Position numbers and translations under genes: made by a program. A stretch of 64,000 bases of DNA from JAWKOK01 sp963698255 (lineage in GTDB: Bacteria > Chloroflexota > Anaerolineae > Caldilineales > Caldilineaceae). The notes under the pieces were generated by a model that did not search any database, was not told where the DNA came from, and saw only the letters and a list, made by a program, of their open reading frames with translations. Location of the stretch: positions 1 through 64,000 of the forward strand of contig CAVOQD010000023.1 of NCBI GenBank assembly GCA_963698255.1, read 5' to 3'. Below, piece after piece: positions 1 to 9,311 of this stretch. Each line of letters opens with the position of its first letter. The first letter of the stretch is position 1.

Positions 1-67
1 CGAAAAACGACGGAGGAACGATGCACCAACCATAAAAAATTCCAGTGCGATATCCTGTGAACGTGAC

Positions 68-661
68 GTGGCTCTAAGAACTGGCCATCTCAAACAAATG
101 ACAGATGACAGACAGAAGCGCCAGGTCTTTGACCGCGTGCTCTACAACTTGCGCCAGTTACGCCGGCCGATCTTCGCCGCCGTCCACGGGATGGCTTACG
201 GGGGCGGCAACGAGATGGCCATCAGCACGGACTTCATCATCGCGTCCGAGGATGCCCGCTTCGGCCAGCCTGAGGCCATGGTCGGTCTGTCTGCCGGCGG
301 CGGCTCGCCGGTCTTTCTCCCGCGTCTCCTCCCGCCGGGCAAGGCGATGCAGATGCTGATGACCGGGGAACCGATCAGCGCGCAGGAGGCCTACCGGCTG
401 GGTTTGGTCAATGAAGTTCACCCCAAGGCGGAGCTTATGAATGCGGCGCTTCGCATCGCGGAGAAGATCGCGGATAACTCGCCTACGGCGGTGCAGTCGG
501 TGAAGCGAGCGGTTCAAAATGGACAGGGCGAGCCTGTTGAGCAGGCCATCGCGATCATGATGGATGAGCACTGGCGTTCGGTCGTTCATCCCGACCGTAC
601 CGAGGGCATCGTTGCCTTCACCGAAGGGCGTGACCCTGTTTTTCCGGATCCTGACTTTTGA
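68..661 (+). CDS. Enoyl-CoA hydratase/isomerase (crotonase) family, 5' incomplete
   Basis: Crotonase-fold enzyme acting on acyl-CoA thioesters in the cytoplasm. The oxyanion-hole loop AAVHGMAYGGGNEMA lies near residues 37-51, followed by FGQPEAMVGL and the family segment ISAQEAYRLGLV. The protein is 197 aa against about 260 for the family, so roughly 60 N-terminal residues are absent. The reading frame has no stop back to base 2 of the window, so the true start may lie outside it; the GTG at 68 has no convincing ribosome-binding site. The exact reaction (hydratase, isomerase or other) cannot be told. It is separated by about 145 bp from the next gene and shows no operon link. Confidence 0.8.
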   Translation: MALRTGHLKQMTDDRQKRQVFDRVLYNLRQLRRPIFAAVHGMAYGGGNEMAISTDFIIASEDARFGQPEAMVGLSAGGGSPVFLPRLLPPGKAMQMLMTGEPISAQEAYRLGLVNEVHPKAELMNAALRIAEKIADNSPTAVQSVKRAVQNGQGEPVEQAIAIMMDEHWRSVVHPDRTEGIVAFTEGRDPVFPDPDF

Positions 662-805
662 TGCGCAACATCGTTGATGTGAAGTAACGCTGAGCTCGGT
701 TCAACCTACTGAAAATAGGCTCTTCGGGATTTCAGGGCGTATCGGTTTCGTAGGGCAGGTTTCCTTGAATCCCGGTTGAGCCAAAAAAAGAAAGAAGAAT
801 GTCAA

Positions 806-1375
806 ATGAACACTGTTGAGGTAAAGACCGCTCAATCAACCCACCAGATGCCCGCAAGGAAGCAGACCAGCCTGGGCCTCTATGTGACTGCCAAGGAAGC
901 CTACGAGATGGGGCAGGCCAATCCAGAGCAGGTCAAGTTCCTTGATGTGCGCACATTCGAAGAATATGTGCTGATCGGCCACGGGCAGATGGCGGTGAAT
1001 ATTCCACTCGCCTTCCCCACCTACAGTTGGGATGCCGGCAAGGGCAATTATTCTGTGGTGATGAACGCCGATTTCGTCGCTCATGTAGCAGAGCGTTTCG
1101 CACCCGATGACACGATTTTGGTCAACTGCCGGTCCGGTGATCGTAGTGCCATGGCGGTCAATGCGCTGGCCAAGGCGGGCTTTACGAAGGCATACAACAT
1201 CATTGATGGCTTTGAAGGCGACAAAGTGGATGATCCAGAAAGCGTCTATCACGGCAAACGCATGCGCAACGGCTGGAAGAACTCCGCGCCCTGGACCTAC
1301 GATCTCGATCCGGCATTGGTCTGGATGCCTTCTGACGATGAGCTGGAAACACTCCGGCATACGCTGGATCTCTAA
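806..1375 (+). CDS. Single-domain rhodanese-like protein
   Basis: Rhodanese-family sulfurtransferase of 189 aa. The catalytic loop CRSGDRS sits late in the domain, with the usual preceding strand ILVN and the following helix SAMAVNALAKAGF. The early motif KFLDVRTFEEY is the family's D-V-R signature. The ATG at 806 was chosen because AAAGAAGAA lies just upstream; an in-frame TTG at 776 is possible but poorer. The sequence after the active site continues for about 60 residues with GNxx-poor, Trp-rich sequence (NGWKNSAPWTYDLDP), longer than minimal rhodaneses. Substrate is unknown; the presence of sulfate-type transporters and a rhodanese-fused CoA-disulfide reductase elsewhere makes a sulfur-relay role plausible. 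Confidence 0.85.
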   Translation: MNTVEVKTAQSTHQMPARKQTSLGLYVTAKEAYEMGQANPEQVKFLDVRTFEEYVLIGHGQMAVNIPLAFPTYSWDAGKGNYSVVMNADFVAHVAERFAPDDTILVNCRSGDRSAMAVNALAKAGFTKAYNIIDGFEGDKVDDPESVYHGKRMRNGWKNSAPWTYDLDPALVWMPSDDELETLRHTLDL

Positions 1376-1436
1376 TAGCAAACCAGCGTAGGCCGATAGG
1401 ACGCGGCTAGGGCGAAAAGCGCAGTGAGGTCGATTG

Positions 1437-1604
1437 ATGGACGAGTCATGGGTGACGCTCGTCCTTCTGGGACTGGCGGCCAACGTGGTTGCCGGCGAGA
1501 GCGTCGTTGCGGCCGATGCTGACGTAGCTGCCGCCAGCGAAGAAGTCTCCGCCAGCGCTGATGAACCCATTGCGGATGACAGCAGCGCCGATACCAAGAG
1601 CTAA
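1437..1604 (+). CDS. Small hypothetical protein with N-terminal hydrophobic segment
   Basis: A 55-aa open frame, ATG at 1437 preceded by GAGGT seven bases upstream. Residues 5-20 are hydrophobic (WVTLVLLGLAANVVAG), followed by an Ala/Ser/Asp/Glu-rich acidic tail ending in DDSSADTKS. This could be a short signal-anchored or secreted peptide. I do not recognise a family. It sits between a rhodanese and a SulP transporter, 61 bp after the rhodanese stop and 119 bp before the SulP start. Coding status is uncertain because of the small size; the good ribosome-binding site and composition favour it. Confidence 0.45.
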   Translation: MDESWVTLVLLGLAANVVAGESVVAADADVAAASEEVSASADEPIADDSSADTKS

Positions 1605-1645
1605 ACTGACGCTTCAACGAGATCAGTAGTTCCTGGCGCCAGAGA

Positions 1646-1672
1646 TTGAGAGGTTGCAGTCCCGTATATAAT
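1646..1672 (+). promoter_or_regulatory. Candidate sigma-70-type promoter before SulP
   Basis: A perfect -10 box TATAAT lies at 1667-1672, with TTGAGA at 1646-1651 as a possible -35. The spacing of 15 bp is short. It lies about 50 bp upstream of the SulP start at 1724. Confidence 0.35.
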
Positions 1673-1723
1673 CTCTCGATCTCAGAGAAGATGAACACAA
1701 GTGTTAACCGAGGAACATTTTTC

Positions 1724-3449
1724 ATGGAGACTTCCTGGCTCAAATGCAATATTCCAATCCTCTCATGGCTGCCCGCCTATGATCGCAGTTGGTTGAATGC
1801 TGATGTCATCGCCGGGCTGACAGTATGGGGACTGGTTGTGCCCGAATCGATGGCGTACGCCGGCGTGGCCGGCCTGCCGCCCCAATTTGGTCTCTATACC
1901 CTTGTAGTTTCGCTTCTCCTGTACGCCGTGCTGGGCACCTCGCGGCAGCTTTTCGTTCAGCCGACTTCGGCCACCGCCGCCCTGATCGCGTCATCGGTAA
2001 CCGCGATCATGATCACGGCCGGCATCGTTACCAGCGGGGCGGATCTTGATCCAGCTGTCTACCAACAATATGCCGTTGCGTTCACCCTGGTTGTCGGTGC
2101 GGTTTTTCTGGCTGCCAGCCTGGCGCGCCTTGGTTTCATCACCCAGTTTCTCTCCAAACCGGTATTGGATGGGTTTGTGACAGGTCTGGCCGTTTTTGTC
2201 ATGGTCGGGCAGCTCAACAAACTGTTCGGTGTCGAGAAACCTGCAGGCAATACGGTACAGAAATTTTTCAGAATTCTGCATGAATTACCCGAGGCCAATT
2301 GGGTTACCTTCGCCTTGGGAACGGGGGCGTTGGCGCTCCTGATCCTGATACCGCGCTGGAACAAAAAGATACCGGCTGGGCTGATTGTGTTGTTCGGCTC
2401 GATTGCCCTCAGCACGGCGCTCAACCTGAGCGCCGCCTATGGCGTAGAGGTTGTCGGCGATCTGCCCCAGGGGTCTGCCATTCTTTGCTTTGCCGGCGGT
2501 CTCTTGGAAAGTGCTGCCGCTCATGATCGGACCAGCCATCGGGGTCCTGCTCGTCGCCTTCAGCCAGTCGCTGGGTGTCGCCCATCAATACGCGGATAAG
2601 AACGACTATGAAATCGAGCCGAATCAGGAACTGAATGCCTTTGCCGTCATCAATCTGGCAAGCGGCCTCTTTGGCGGGCAGATTGCCGGCGGCAGCATGG
2701 CCCCTTCGGCGGTCAACGATGGCGCAGGCGGGCGTTCGCAGATTGCAAGTCTCGTCGCCTGGGTCGCTGTGATATTGACGCTCTTGTTCCTCACGCCGCT
2801 CTTCACGAATTTGCCGGAAACGATACTGGCGGCGCTGATCCTGCACGCGCTCTGGCACATCGTCGCTTCGCGCAAGCTGCACACCGCCCGGCTGGTGTCG
2901 CGCCCGGAATTTGCGCTGGGTCTGCTGACCTTTGCCGGCGTAATCTTTATAGATGTCCTGCAAGGTATGCTCATCGGCCTGGTGAGTGCACTGCTAGTCA
3001 TCATCTACCGTTCCAGCCGCGCCCATGTGTCACGCTTGGGCAAAGTGCCGGATGATCCCGGAGCGTACTCGGACATGGCCCGCCATCCTGAAAACAACCC
3101 TGTGCCCGGCGTATCTATCATACGGCTGGACGCTCCAATCTACTATGCCAATGCTTTGACGGTTCGCGGTAAGGTGATGGAGATGATCAACAAATCCGAG
3201 CCGCCAGTGACCGCTGTACTCTTTGATGCCGCTGTACAGGATGCCCTGGATATCACCAGTTCCGATATGTTAAAGAGTCTCATCACGCGGCTGCACAATC
3301 AGGGGATCGTGACCTATTTTGCTGAGGTGCAAGATCCGGTGTTGGCGTTCAGCGCCAAGACCGGACTGCTCGAAATAATCGGCGAAGATCATCTATTTTC
3401 GACTGTGGATGCGGCTGTGGTCCAAATCGAGAGCAACCAATCGGCATAA
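1724..3449 (+). CDS. SulP (SLC26) family anion transporter with STAS domain, frameshifted
   Basis: Inner-membrane anion transporter or proton symporter (sulfate, bicarbonate or similar). The N-terminal half has the SulP signature PESMAYAGVAGLPPQFGLY; the second half carries the remaining membrane helices and a C-terminal cytoplasmic STAS domain (VSIIRLDAPIYYANA to FAEVQDPV). The frame changes near 2470-2473 at GGGG: one extra G separates VVGDLPQG from LPFFALPAVSW, which are contiguous in the family. Removing it gives one protein of about 574 aa, normal size. ATG 1724 is preferred because AGGA lies ten bases upstream; ATG 1691 overlaps its own purine stretch. One of three SulP genes in this window; the three are clearly diverged. 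Confidence 0.85.
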
Positions 3450-3495
3450 AAGATAGCTTCCTCGGCTACCCTATTCATCTGACAAAAGGGCAATT

Positions 3496-4180
3496 ATGAA
3501 TGACCATCTGGAGGATAAACCTGAAGATACCGGCGCCGCACAGGCAGAGGCGAGCTTCTATCCCACGCTTGACCGCTTCAGCGCGTTCTCTGACGGCGTC
3601 TTCGCCATCGCCATCACCCTGCTGGTGCTCGAACTTCCTGTGCCGCCTGAAGACCTTCCACTGGTCCCGGCGTTGCTGGAGGCATGGCCCGACTTCCTGG
3701 GCTATATTATGAGTTTCGCCTTCATCGGCGGCATCTGGTTGACCCACTCCGGACTGACCCGACTCATGAAGCGCGGGGACACCGTCGCCAACGGTATGAA
3801 TCTGCTACTGTTGCTGCTGGTCGCCCTCCTCCCTTTCACGACAAGCGTCATGGTCACACACCTGTCCACTGCGGACGTTAGCGTCGCGGTGTTCCTGTAT
3901 GGCATCAACGTTCTCCTCGCTTCCCTTACGCTTAGTCTTCTCATCCGCTACATCGCCCACGAGCCCTCTCTGGTGGCGGATGACATCGCAGATGAATCGT
4001 TACGACGAATCACAAAGCAGCGTTGGATCTCGATCGGTGTGAATTCCATAGCAGTTGCAGTGGCGCTGATTGCGCCGTTCGTCGCTGTCGGACTGTACCT
4101 CATCCAGACAGTGCTGCTTGCTGGTATTCCCACTGGTTGGCATGCGCCGGCGCCAGCCGAGCCGCATTCGCACGCACTAG
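3496..4180 (+). CDS. TMEM175-like (DUF1211) potassium channel family protein
   Basis: Predicted integral membrane protein of the TMEM175/DUF1211 family, known to form K+ channels. The hallmark RFSAFSDGVFAIAITLLVLE is near residues 27-46, in the first helix; further helices follow (FLGYIMSFAFIGGIWL, MNLLLLLLVALLPF, VFLYGINVLLASLTLSLL, NSIAVAVALIAPFVAVGLYL). The original frame runs on into the next gene, which would be abnormal. One extra base near 4110-4120 explains this: shifting there gives LLVFPLVGMRRRQPSRIRTH and a stop at 4178-4180, about 228 aa, the usual family length. ATG 3496 follows AAAAGGG. The next gene starts 43 bp later with its own GGAGG. Confidence 0.8.
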
Positions 4181-4223
4181 CAATATCAAATTCAATCGCA
4201 CGTACAATGAATGGAGGCTTCAA

Positions 4224-4994
4224 ATGTCAGATGAACGGATGGAACTTGAAGAAAGTGTCGCTGAAGAGTTGGCTGCCGAGGGTGAAATTGATATGGCCAT
4301 CGGGGCCGCCGAATTGGACGAGGCTCGCGATGTTGCGGCGCTCGGCGTGGTGGCCGCAACCGCCGCTGCCTCTGACCTCACCCGCGCTGTGGATGCCGAA
4401 GTGGTCGCCGACCGCCTGGCTACGCTCAGCGATCTGGTCGGCGCCGCCGGCATCAACGACATTTCCGAGGGCGTGGATCTCCTATCCGCGGCCGATGATG
4501 TCGATGCCATGAGCGCCATAGTCGGCCTGATGAGCCTGGGTGACGTCGAGCGTGGTCTGGAACTGGGCCGCGTGGCGGGCGAACTCATGACCATCGCCAA
4601 TGTGGTGGGCGAGTTGGATATGCCGGTGTTGGCTGCGGTGCTCGACGATCGCGGCGTGCAACTCCAGGATATCGCCACCGACGTGATCCTGCGTGCCGCG
4701 GCCGAGCGCAGTTTCGCCCATCTCATGGCCGCCACCGGCCGGAAAATCGGTGAAATGGGTGAAACGGAGATCGACGAAGGGGTGCTGCGTACTGCGGCCT
4801 CAGACATCGCTGCAGAGCGTTCCGCCGAGTTGGCAGCGGCCGGCGTTGGGCTGGCGGTCAGGGGCGCGGTCGAGGCGGAAGCCGCCGGCGCTGCCGCTGA
4901 TCTGGCCGGTGATCTGGCGGCCGATGGCGTAGCCGATATTGCAACGGGCGCTGCCGAGTTGGGCGCAGCGGCCACAATGGATGAGGAGGAATAA
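4224..4994 (+). CDS. Ala-rich acidic hypothetical protein
   Basis: A 256-aa acidic protein with very high Ala, Asp and Glu content and no Cys. It has no clear transmembrane segment and appears to be almost entirely helical, with loosely repeated helices of the form AAELDEARDVAALG, AAERSAELAAAG and ADGVADIATGAAELG, which suggests an elongated or coiled helical repeat. I do not recognise a family. ATG 4224 follows GGAGG by eight bases. Its last codons (MDEEE) contain the GAGGAGGA that serves as ribosome-binding site for the next gene, which begins two bases after the stop, so the two are probably co-translated. The shared unit with a small membrane protein suggests a membrane-associated role; that is inference. 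Confidence 0.7.
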   Translation: MSDERMELEESVAEELAAEGEIDMAIGAAELDEARDVAALGVVAATAAASDLTRAVDAEVVADRLATLSDLVGAAGINDISEGVDLLSAADDVDAMSAIVGLMSLGDVERGLELGRVAGELMTIANVVGELDMPVLAAVLDDRGVQLQDIATDVILRAAAERSFAHLMAATGRKIGEMGETEIDEGVLRTAASDIAAERSAELAAAGVGLAVRGAVEAEAAGAAADLAGDLAADGVADIATGAAELGAAATMDEEE

Positions 4995-4996
4995 CC

Positions 4997-5303
4997 ATGT
5001 GTTGTGCATTTTTGGCGCTTTTCTTGTTGGGACCGCGTATCTTCGGGGCCTTCTGGTGGCTCTTCCAGCCGGGACGTTGGAATTTGGCCTTTAACAACTG
5101 GGCCGGTCGGAACGCTCTGGTGGATCTGGCCGATCCTTGGCCTGATCTTCCTGCCCTGGACGACCATCATGTACATCATTGTGGCGCCCGGCGGCGTGGT
5201 CGGCTGGGACTGGCTCTGGCTCGGCCTGATGCTGGCCGGTGATATCGCCTCCTATGCCGGCGGCTCCGACCGCAAGATGTTGCCCGCGTACGAGGGCTAT
5301 TAA
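4997..5303 (+). CDS. Small Trp-rich membrane protein (copy 1), frameshifted
   Basis: Predicted membrane protein of about 101 aa, closely matching the intact gene at 20621-20926. It begins MCCAFLALFLLGPRIFGAFWW and ends YAGGSDRKMLPAYEGY, with two hydrophobic segments and many Trp. The frame changes near 5107-5109 by one extra base between WAG and GTLWWIWPILG; the paralogue shows these are contiguous. GAGGAGGA precedes the ATG. No family name is known to me. In both places this gene sits beside other small stress-type or acidic proteins with 2-bp spacing, so its product is probably part of a conserved membrane unit. Confidence 0.75.
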
Positions 5304-5324
5304 GCCGGGTTAGTAGGCGATTTG

Positions 5325-5359
5325 TCTCTCTGCAACGGCCCAAAGCCGTTGCAGAGAGA
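5325..5359. terminator. Perfect 15-bp hairpin
   Basis: Arms 5325-5339 and 5345-5359 are perfect inverted repeats around a 5-base loop. There is no following T-run. It lies 22 bp after the small membrane gene and 23 bp before the start of similarity to a P-type ATPase, so it may be a terminator or a scar at the rearrangement point. Confidence 0.5.
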
Positions 5360-5381
5360 TGAATTGCCTCTGCCTTCAGAT

Positions 5382-5994
5382 CTGTTGGCCGCGTTCTTCC
5401 TGGTGCTGGGGGGGCGGGCCCTTTGCACCGGCCCTGGTACTCTTCGTGAACTTTCTGGTGACGGTCCCTGTTGCCATGGCGTTGGGCTTCGACAAGGCGC
5501 CTCCCGGCCTGATGAAGAACAAGCCGCGACCGCTGAAGCAGCCAATTCTCAACACCTCGCAGTGGGTACGCATTGTCTTCCTCGGACTGTTGACGGCCAT
5601 CGTGACAGTCTATCTTGAGAGTCTCTATCAGGCGACAGATGTGGCAACGGCAGCTACCATGGGCTTCGTGGCCTTCGCCTTGATGAGTGTCGCCATGGGC
5701 TTGAGCGCACGCTACGAGACCGCCAGCGCTTTCAACCGGGACATTTTCCACGATCGGAATCAGTTGATGCTCTACGGTCTGGCCTTGCTCTTCACCTTCC
5801 TGCCCACCGAGCTGGCCTTCTTACAGCGCATCCTGGGCACGACCCGGCTGACCACCGAACAGTGGATGATTGGCATCGGGTTCGCCATTGTCCTGCTGCT
5901 GGTCGACGAGGTGATCAAGTTCTTCCTGCGCCGTAGCCGAAACAAGAGCCAACCTGAGGCGGCGCCTGTCGCAGCAGTGCCGGCCCCAGCATAG
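5382..5994 (+). pseudogene. C-terminal fragment of a P-type ATPase
   Basis: About 200 codons matching the last membrane helices of the ATPase at 27124-29867. Shared stretches include FVNFLVTVPVAMALGFDKAP, YLESLYQATDVATAATMGF and NRDIFHDRNQLMLYGLALLF. Similarity starts abruptly at 5382 (LLAAFFLVLGG); no phosphorylation or nucleotide-binding domain lies upstream. An extra G in the run at 5408-5414 also shifts the frame. The fragment resembles the 27-kb copy more than the 45-kb copy (same QATDVATAATMG insert), so it derives from that lineage. Without the DKTGT domain it cannot pump ions. It ends at a stop after VPAPA and is followed by a strong hairpin. Confidence 0.85.
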
Positions 5995-6005
5995 ATTATT
6001 CCAAA

Positions 6006-6044
6006 CCCATCGTCCAGGAAACTGCCGGCTTCCTGGACGATGGG
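6006..6044. terminator. Perfect 15-bp hairpin, likely terminator
   Basis: Arms 6006-6020 and 6030-6044 pair perfectly around a 9-base loop, 11 bp after the ATPase fragment's stop. No T-run follows. The rest of the 424-bp gap up to 6418 shows no gene or repeat that I can support. Confidence 0.55.
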
Positions 6045-6418
6045 GTCGAAAATCTTGGACGAACAGTTCGTTCAACGCAATCTTATGCCCTGTCCAGCGA
6101 CTCTTACTCAGCCTCTACCTACACAATCAAGCTGCTCATGGGGTTGATTTTTCTGGCGATGGCGTTGAAAATTGGCGCAGCCGTCCAACGGAAGGGGAAG
6201 AGCCGGAACCGCCCAAGAGGCTTTGGTTGGATTGCGTGTTTGAGCAATCGTGTTCCGCCAATCTCGAACTGACGACTATTCTTTCCTTGTGGCGGAACCT
6301 AAATGCATCGGCACAAATAGGCTTGCAGATCCGTCAAAGGAAGATTGCCGATGCACTGGGTCAGACCACGACAATCGGCAGCCTACACGACAAACGATGA
6401 ACTTGAAAGGACACAGTG

Positions 6419-7675
6419 ATGCTTCCCGTCGAACAGTCATGGTACAAAAAGCTTCTGCTTTTTTCGTTGGTGCTTGGTGCAGCCGGCGGGGTGTTGTCCC
6501 TGGTGTTTATGGCAGTGACCAACGCCGGCATCGGTTTGTTCTTTGGCAACGCCGGCACCGGCTGGTGGACGGGTCAATGGTGGTGGATCCTATTGTCTGC
6601 CCTGGGCGGGCTTGTGGTTGCAGCGCTGCGAAAGATCTGGAAGGTTCCTCAACACGTTCCCAGCCCGATCAAACTGGCCCACGACGCATGGGTCGAACCA
6701 GGCAGCGCAATCCCCTGGGTGATCATATCAGCCGTTTCGCTGATTACCGGCGCGGCCATGGGACCGTTTTTTGGTCTCACTGTCATGGGTGGCGGGCTTG
6801 GCTCCTGGTTAGTGACCCGGCTGGGCCATGAAGACGAAGAAGAGGCAAAAGGGGAGTACACATTGACTGGGATGGCAGGCGGTATGGGCGCCGCCTTCAC
6901 CTCTCCTCTGTTTGCGGCCATTCTTACTGGCGAACTTGCGCCAACAAAAAAGAGCAGCTATGTCGCCGCCTTCATCCCCGCACTATTGGCGGCGGCTGTT
7001 GGGTATGTTGTCTACTTCGGCGTGACCGGCGCTACGATGTTGGGCGCCTATGCGCTGCCGAGCTATGACTTCCAATTTTCTCACCTGCTGATAGGCGCCT
7101 TGCTCGGTGTGCTGGCTGCATTCATCCTGATACTCTTTGCCCTGATCAACAAGCTGATCGTTGCGGCATTTGCGTTGAGTCCCAATCAGTTTGTGTCGGG
7201 CACTGTCGCTGGCGGCCTGGTTGGGTTGATTGCCTTCGCACTTCCGCTTGCGGCAAATTCCGGCAACAGTCAACTTGTGACCGTTCTTCAGGATTCAGCC
7301 GCATTCGGATCCGCATTTTTGATTGCTGTCCTGCTTGCCAAGATGTTGGCTCTTGCCTTTAGTCAGGCGGCCGGATTTTTGGGCGGTTTTGTCTTTCCAC
7401 TGATTTTTATTGGCGGCGTCGCAGGGGTTCTGGTGAGCAACGTTTTTCCTATGATCCCCATTCAACTGGCTGTTGGCTGCCTGCTGGCTGCGGTGGCAGG
7501 GGCCATCTTGGCGGCGCCTGTTTCCCTCATCTTGATAGCGGCCGGCACGGTATCAATCGCACCGACGGCATTGGTCCCCGTCTGTATTGCCGTTGTAATT
7601 TCGCATATGTCGCTGGCAATCGTGCGCTGTTACGTGGTGGGAGAGAAACAACTCAAGACGCAGCAGCCTGACTGA
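6419..7675 (+). CDS. CLC-family chloride channel/transporter
   Basis: Integral membrane protein of the voltage-gated chloride channel (CLC) family, about 418 aa with 10 or more hydrophobic segments. Family features are GSAIPWV, the helix-start SLITGAAMGPFFGL (equivalent of the GxEGP loop, with Met-Gly-Pro in place of Glu-Gly-Pro) and GGFVFPLIFIGG near the C terminus, corresponding to the GxFxP selectivity loop. The replaced Glu suggests altered gating or coupling compared with classical H+/Cl- exchangers. No CBS domains are present. ATG 6419 was chosen over GTG 6416 because AAGGA lies eight bases upstream. The next gene, an Na+/H+ antiporter, starts 71 bp later, so co-expression is likely. 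Confidence 0.85.
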   Translation: MLPVEQSWYKKLLLFSLVLGAAGGVLSLVFMAVTNAGIGLFFGNAGTGWWTGQWWWILLSALGGLVVAALRKIWKVPQHVPSPIKLAHDAWVEPGSAIPWVIISAVSLITGAAMGPFFGLTVMGGGLGSWLVTRLGHEDEEEAKGEYTLTGMAGGMGAAFTSPLFAAILTGELAPTKKSSYVAAFIPALLAAAVGYVVYFGVTGATMLGAYALPSYDFQFSHLLIGALLGVLAAFILILFALINKLIVAAFALSPNQFVSGTVAGGLVGLIAFALPLAANSGNSQLVTVLQDSAAFGSAFLIAVLLAKMLALAFSQAAGFLGGFVFPLIFIGGVAGVLVSNVFPMIPIQLAVGCLLAAVAGAILAAPVSLILIAAGTVSIAPTALVPVCIAVVISHMSLAIVRCYVVGEKQLKTQQPD

Positions 7676-7746
7676 TTGCGGCGCGTGGGCTTTGGGATTA
7701 GGATCGGGGCCTGGACTATCATTCTATCCTGGAGAGATCGAACTTC

Positions 7747-9033
7747 ATGAGCGTAGGAATCGCTGTACTGACCATCAGCGTCGTGCTGTACGCAGCGTTG
7801 GCGAACAAACTGGGGCGCTGGTCGATCACCATGCCCATGGTCTTCGTGGTGATCGGTTTCCTTCTCGGCCCCGAGGGAGCCGGCCTGCTGGCGCTTTCGC
7901 CGGATGCTGAATCGCTCAAGACATTCACCGAGATCACGCTGGCGCTGCTGCTCTTCGCCGACGCCTCGACGCTCACCTTTGGGCAGGTGGTGGACGATGC
8001 GAGCTTGTCTGCACGGTTACTGGTCATCGGGCTGCCATTGACCATGGTCCTGGGCGCAGGCGCGGCCCTGATCCTGCTGCCGGGCGAGGGTTTTGCCTTT
8101 GCCTGCTTGCTGGGGGCCGTGCTGGCGCCGACTGACGCGGCGCTCGGCCTGCCCATCTTCAACAACCCGCGTGTTCCGGTACGCATCCGTCGCGCGCTCA
8201 ACATCGAGAGCGGGCTGAACGACGGCATTGCCACGCCGTTCGTCCTGTTCTTTCTCGCCTTTGCCGTCGCAACAGAAGAGGATGTGGTGGCGGCGGGCGG
8301 CTGGTTGCGCCTAGCATTGAGCGAGATCGCTCTGGCTGTGTTGGCGGGCGCGGCCATCGGCTTGATCGGCGGTTGGCTGCTGCAGCAGGCTGCCCGGCGT
8401 GGCTGGTCCACTGCCGGATCCGGGCCCATCGCCATTCTGGGATTGGCATTGGCCGCTTACTTCGGTTCAGTGGCCGTGGGCGGCAACGGCTTTATCGCCG
8501 CCTTTGTGGGCGGCATTGCCTTCCGCGCCGCCACCCGCGACCAACTCATGGAGCCGACCGAGTTCACCGAAACCCTCGGCACGTTTTTCTCGCTCATCGT
8601 ATGGAGCATCTTTGGGGCCGTCCTGGTGACATTGCTCTTTTCTCAATCCTTTGAGTGGCGACCGCTGATCTACGCCCTGTTCAGCCTGACCTTGGTGCGC
8701 ATGGGGCCGGTCGCGCTGGCGATGGCGGGCGCCGGCTTGCGGCGCGATACCGTGTCGCTCATGGGCTGGTTTGGACCGCGCGGCCTTGCCTCGGTGGTCT
8801 TCACACTCCTTGCGCTGGTGGACTTTCAGGGCGCCGGCCGGCCGGTGGATACGCTGATTCTTGCCGCCACCTGGACGATCCTCCTGAGCGTTATGCTGCA
8901 CGGTTTAACGGCCGTACCGCTGTCATCCTGGTATGCACGCCGTTTGGCGGCGACGCAACCGCCGCCGGCAGAATTAGCCGGCGTGTCCGATCTGCGTCCG
9001 CGCCGCAGCGCACTGACGCATGCTGAGCGATAG
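7747..9033 (+). CDS. CPA1-family Na+/H+ antiporter
   Basis: Cation/proton antiporter of the CPA1 (NhaP-like) group, 428 aa, about 12 membrane segments. The motif APTDAALGLPIFNNPRVP followed by ALNIESGLNDGIATPFV contains the Asn-Asp pair that binds the ion; SLMGWFGPRGLASVV is the family's late helix signature. It exchanges Na+ (or K+) for H+ across the inner membrane. ATG 7747 follows GGAGAG at normal distance. It lies directly behind a CLC gene; paired Cl- and Na+/H+ transport would fit pH or salt homeostasis, an inference from context. The gene is intact. Confidence 0.88.
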   Translation: MSVGIAVLTISVVLYAALANKLGRWSITMPMVFVVIGFLLGPEGAGLLALSPDAESLKTFTEITLALLLFADASTLTFGQVVDDASLSARLLVIGLPLTMVLGAGAALILLPGEGFAFACLLGAVLAPTDAALGLPIFNNPRVPVRIRRALNIESGLNDGIATPFVLFFLAFAVATEEDVVAAGGWLRLALSEIALAVLAGAAIGLIGGWLLQQAARRGWSTAGSGPIAILGLALAAYFGSVAVGGNGFIAAFVGGIAFRAATRDQLMEPTEFTETLGTFFSLIVWSIFGAVLVTLLFSQSFEWRPLIYALFSLTLVRMGPVALAMAGAGLRRDTVSLMGWFGPRGLASVVFTLLALVDFQGAGRPVDTLILAATWTILLSVMLHGLTAVPLSSWYARRLAATQPPPAELAGVSDLRPRRSALTHAER

Positions 9034-9141
9034 CAGAGTCGTCATGAAACATCGCCTCCCGAGAGTGAATCGACAAATTGCTGTAGCCTAGACTTGATCG
9101 TAAGTTTGAACGCATGGTTCGCCCTTCAACTCAAAATGCGC

Positions 9142-9147
9142 TATAAT
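9142..9147 (+). promoter_or_regulatory. Candidate -10 box before LuxR regulator
   Basis: A perfect TATAAT in the 278-bp gap between the antiporter and the regulator; no convincing -35 is seen at 16-18 bp. Confidence 0.3.
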
Positions 9148-9311
9148 GTCAGACAGTTTGATCGGGTATGTGGGCCGAATAACCTCTCCGAATTTGTATA
9201 AATTCGGCTTCCACTGTAACAAAACCACGAATTACTCTGGTTACACGGGATAGTCTCATCAATCAGTCGATCACCCTTTCCAAACTTAACCGGCCGCGTG
9301 TCGGCAGTCGG

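Noticed and set aside
4220..5179. Long minus-strand open frame opposite the Ala-rich protein
   Set aside because: Ser/Ala/Pro-rich shadow of the GC-rich sense gene; no ribosome-binding site or family features.
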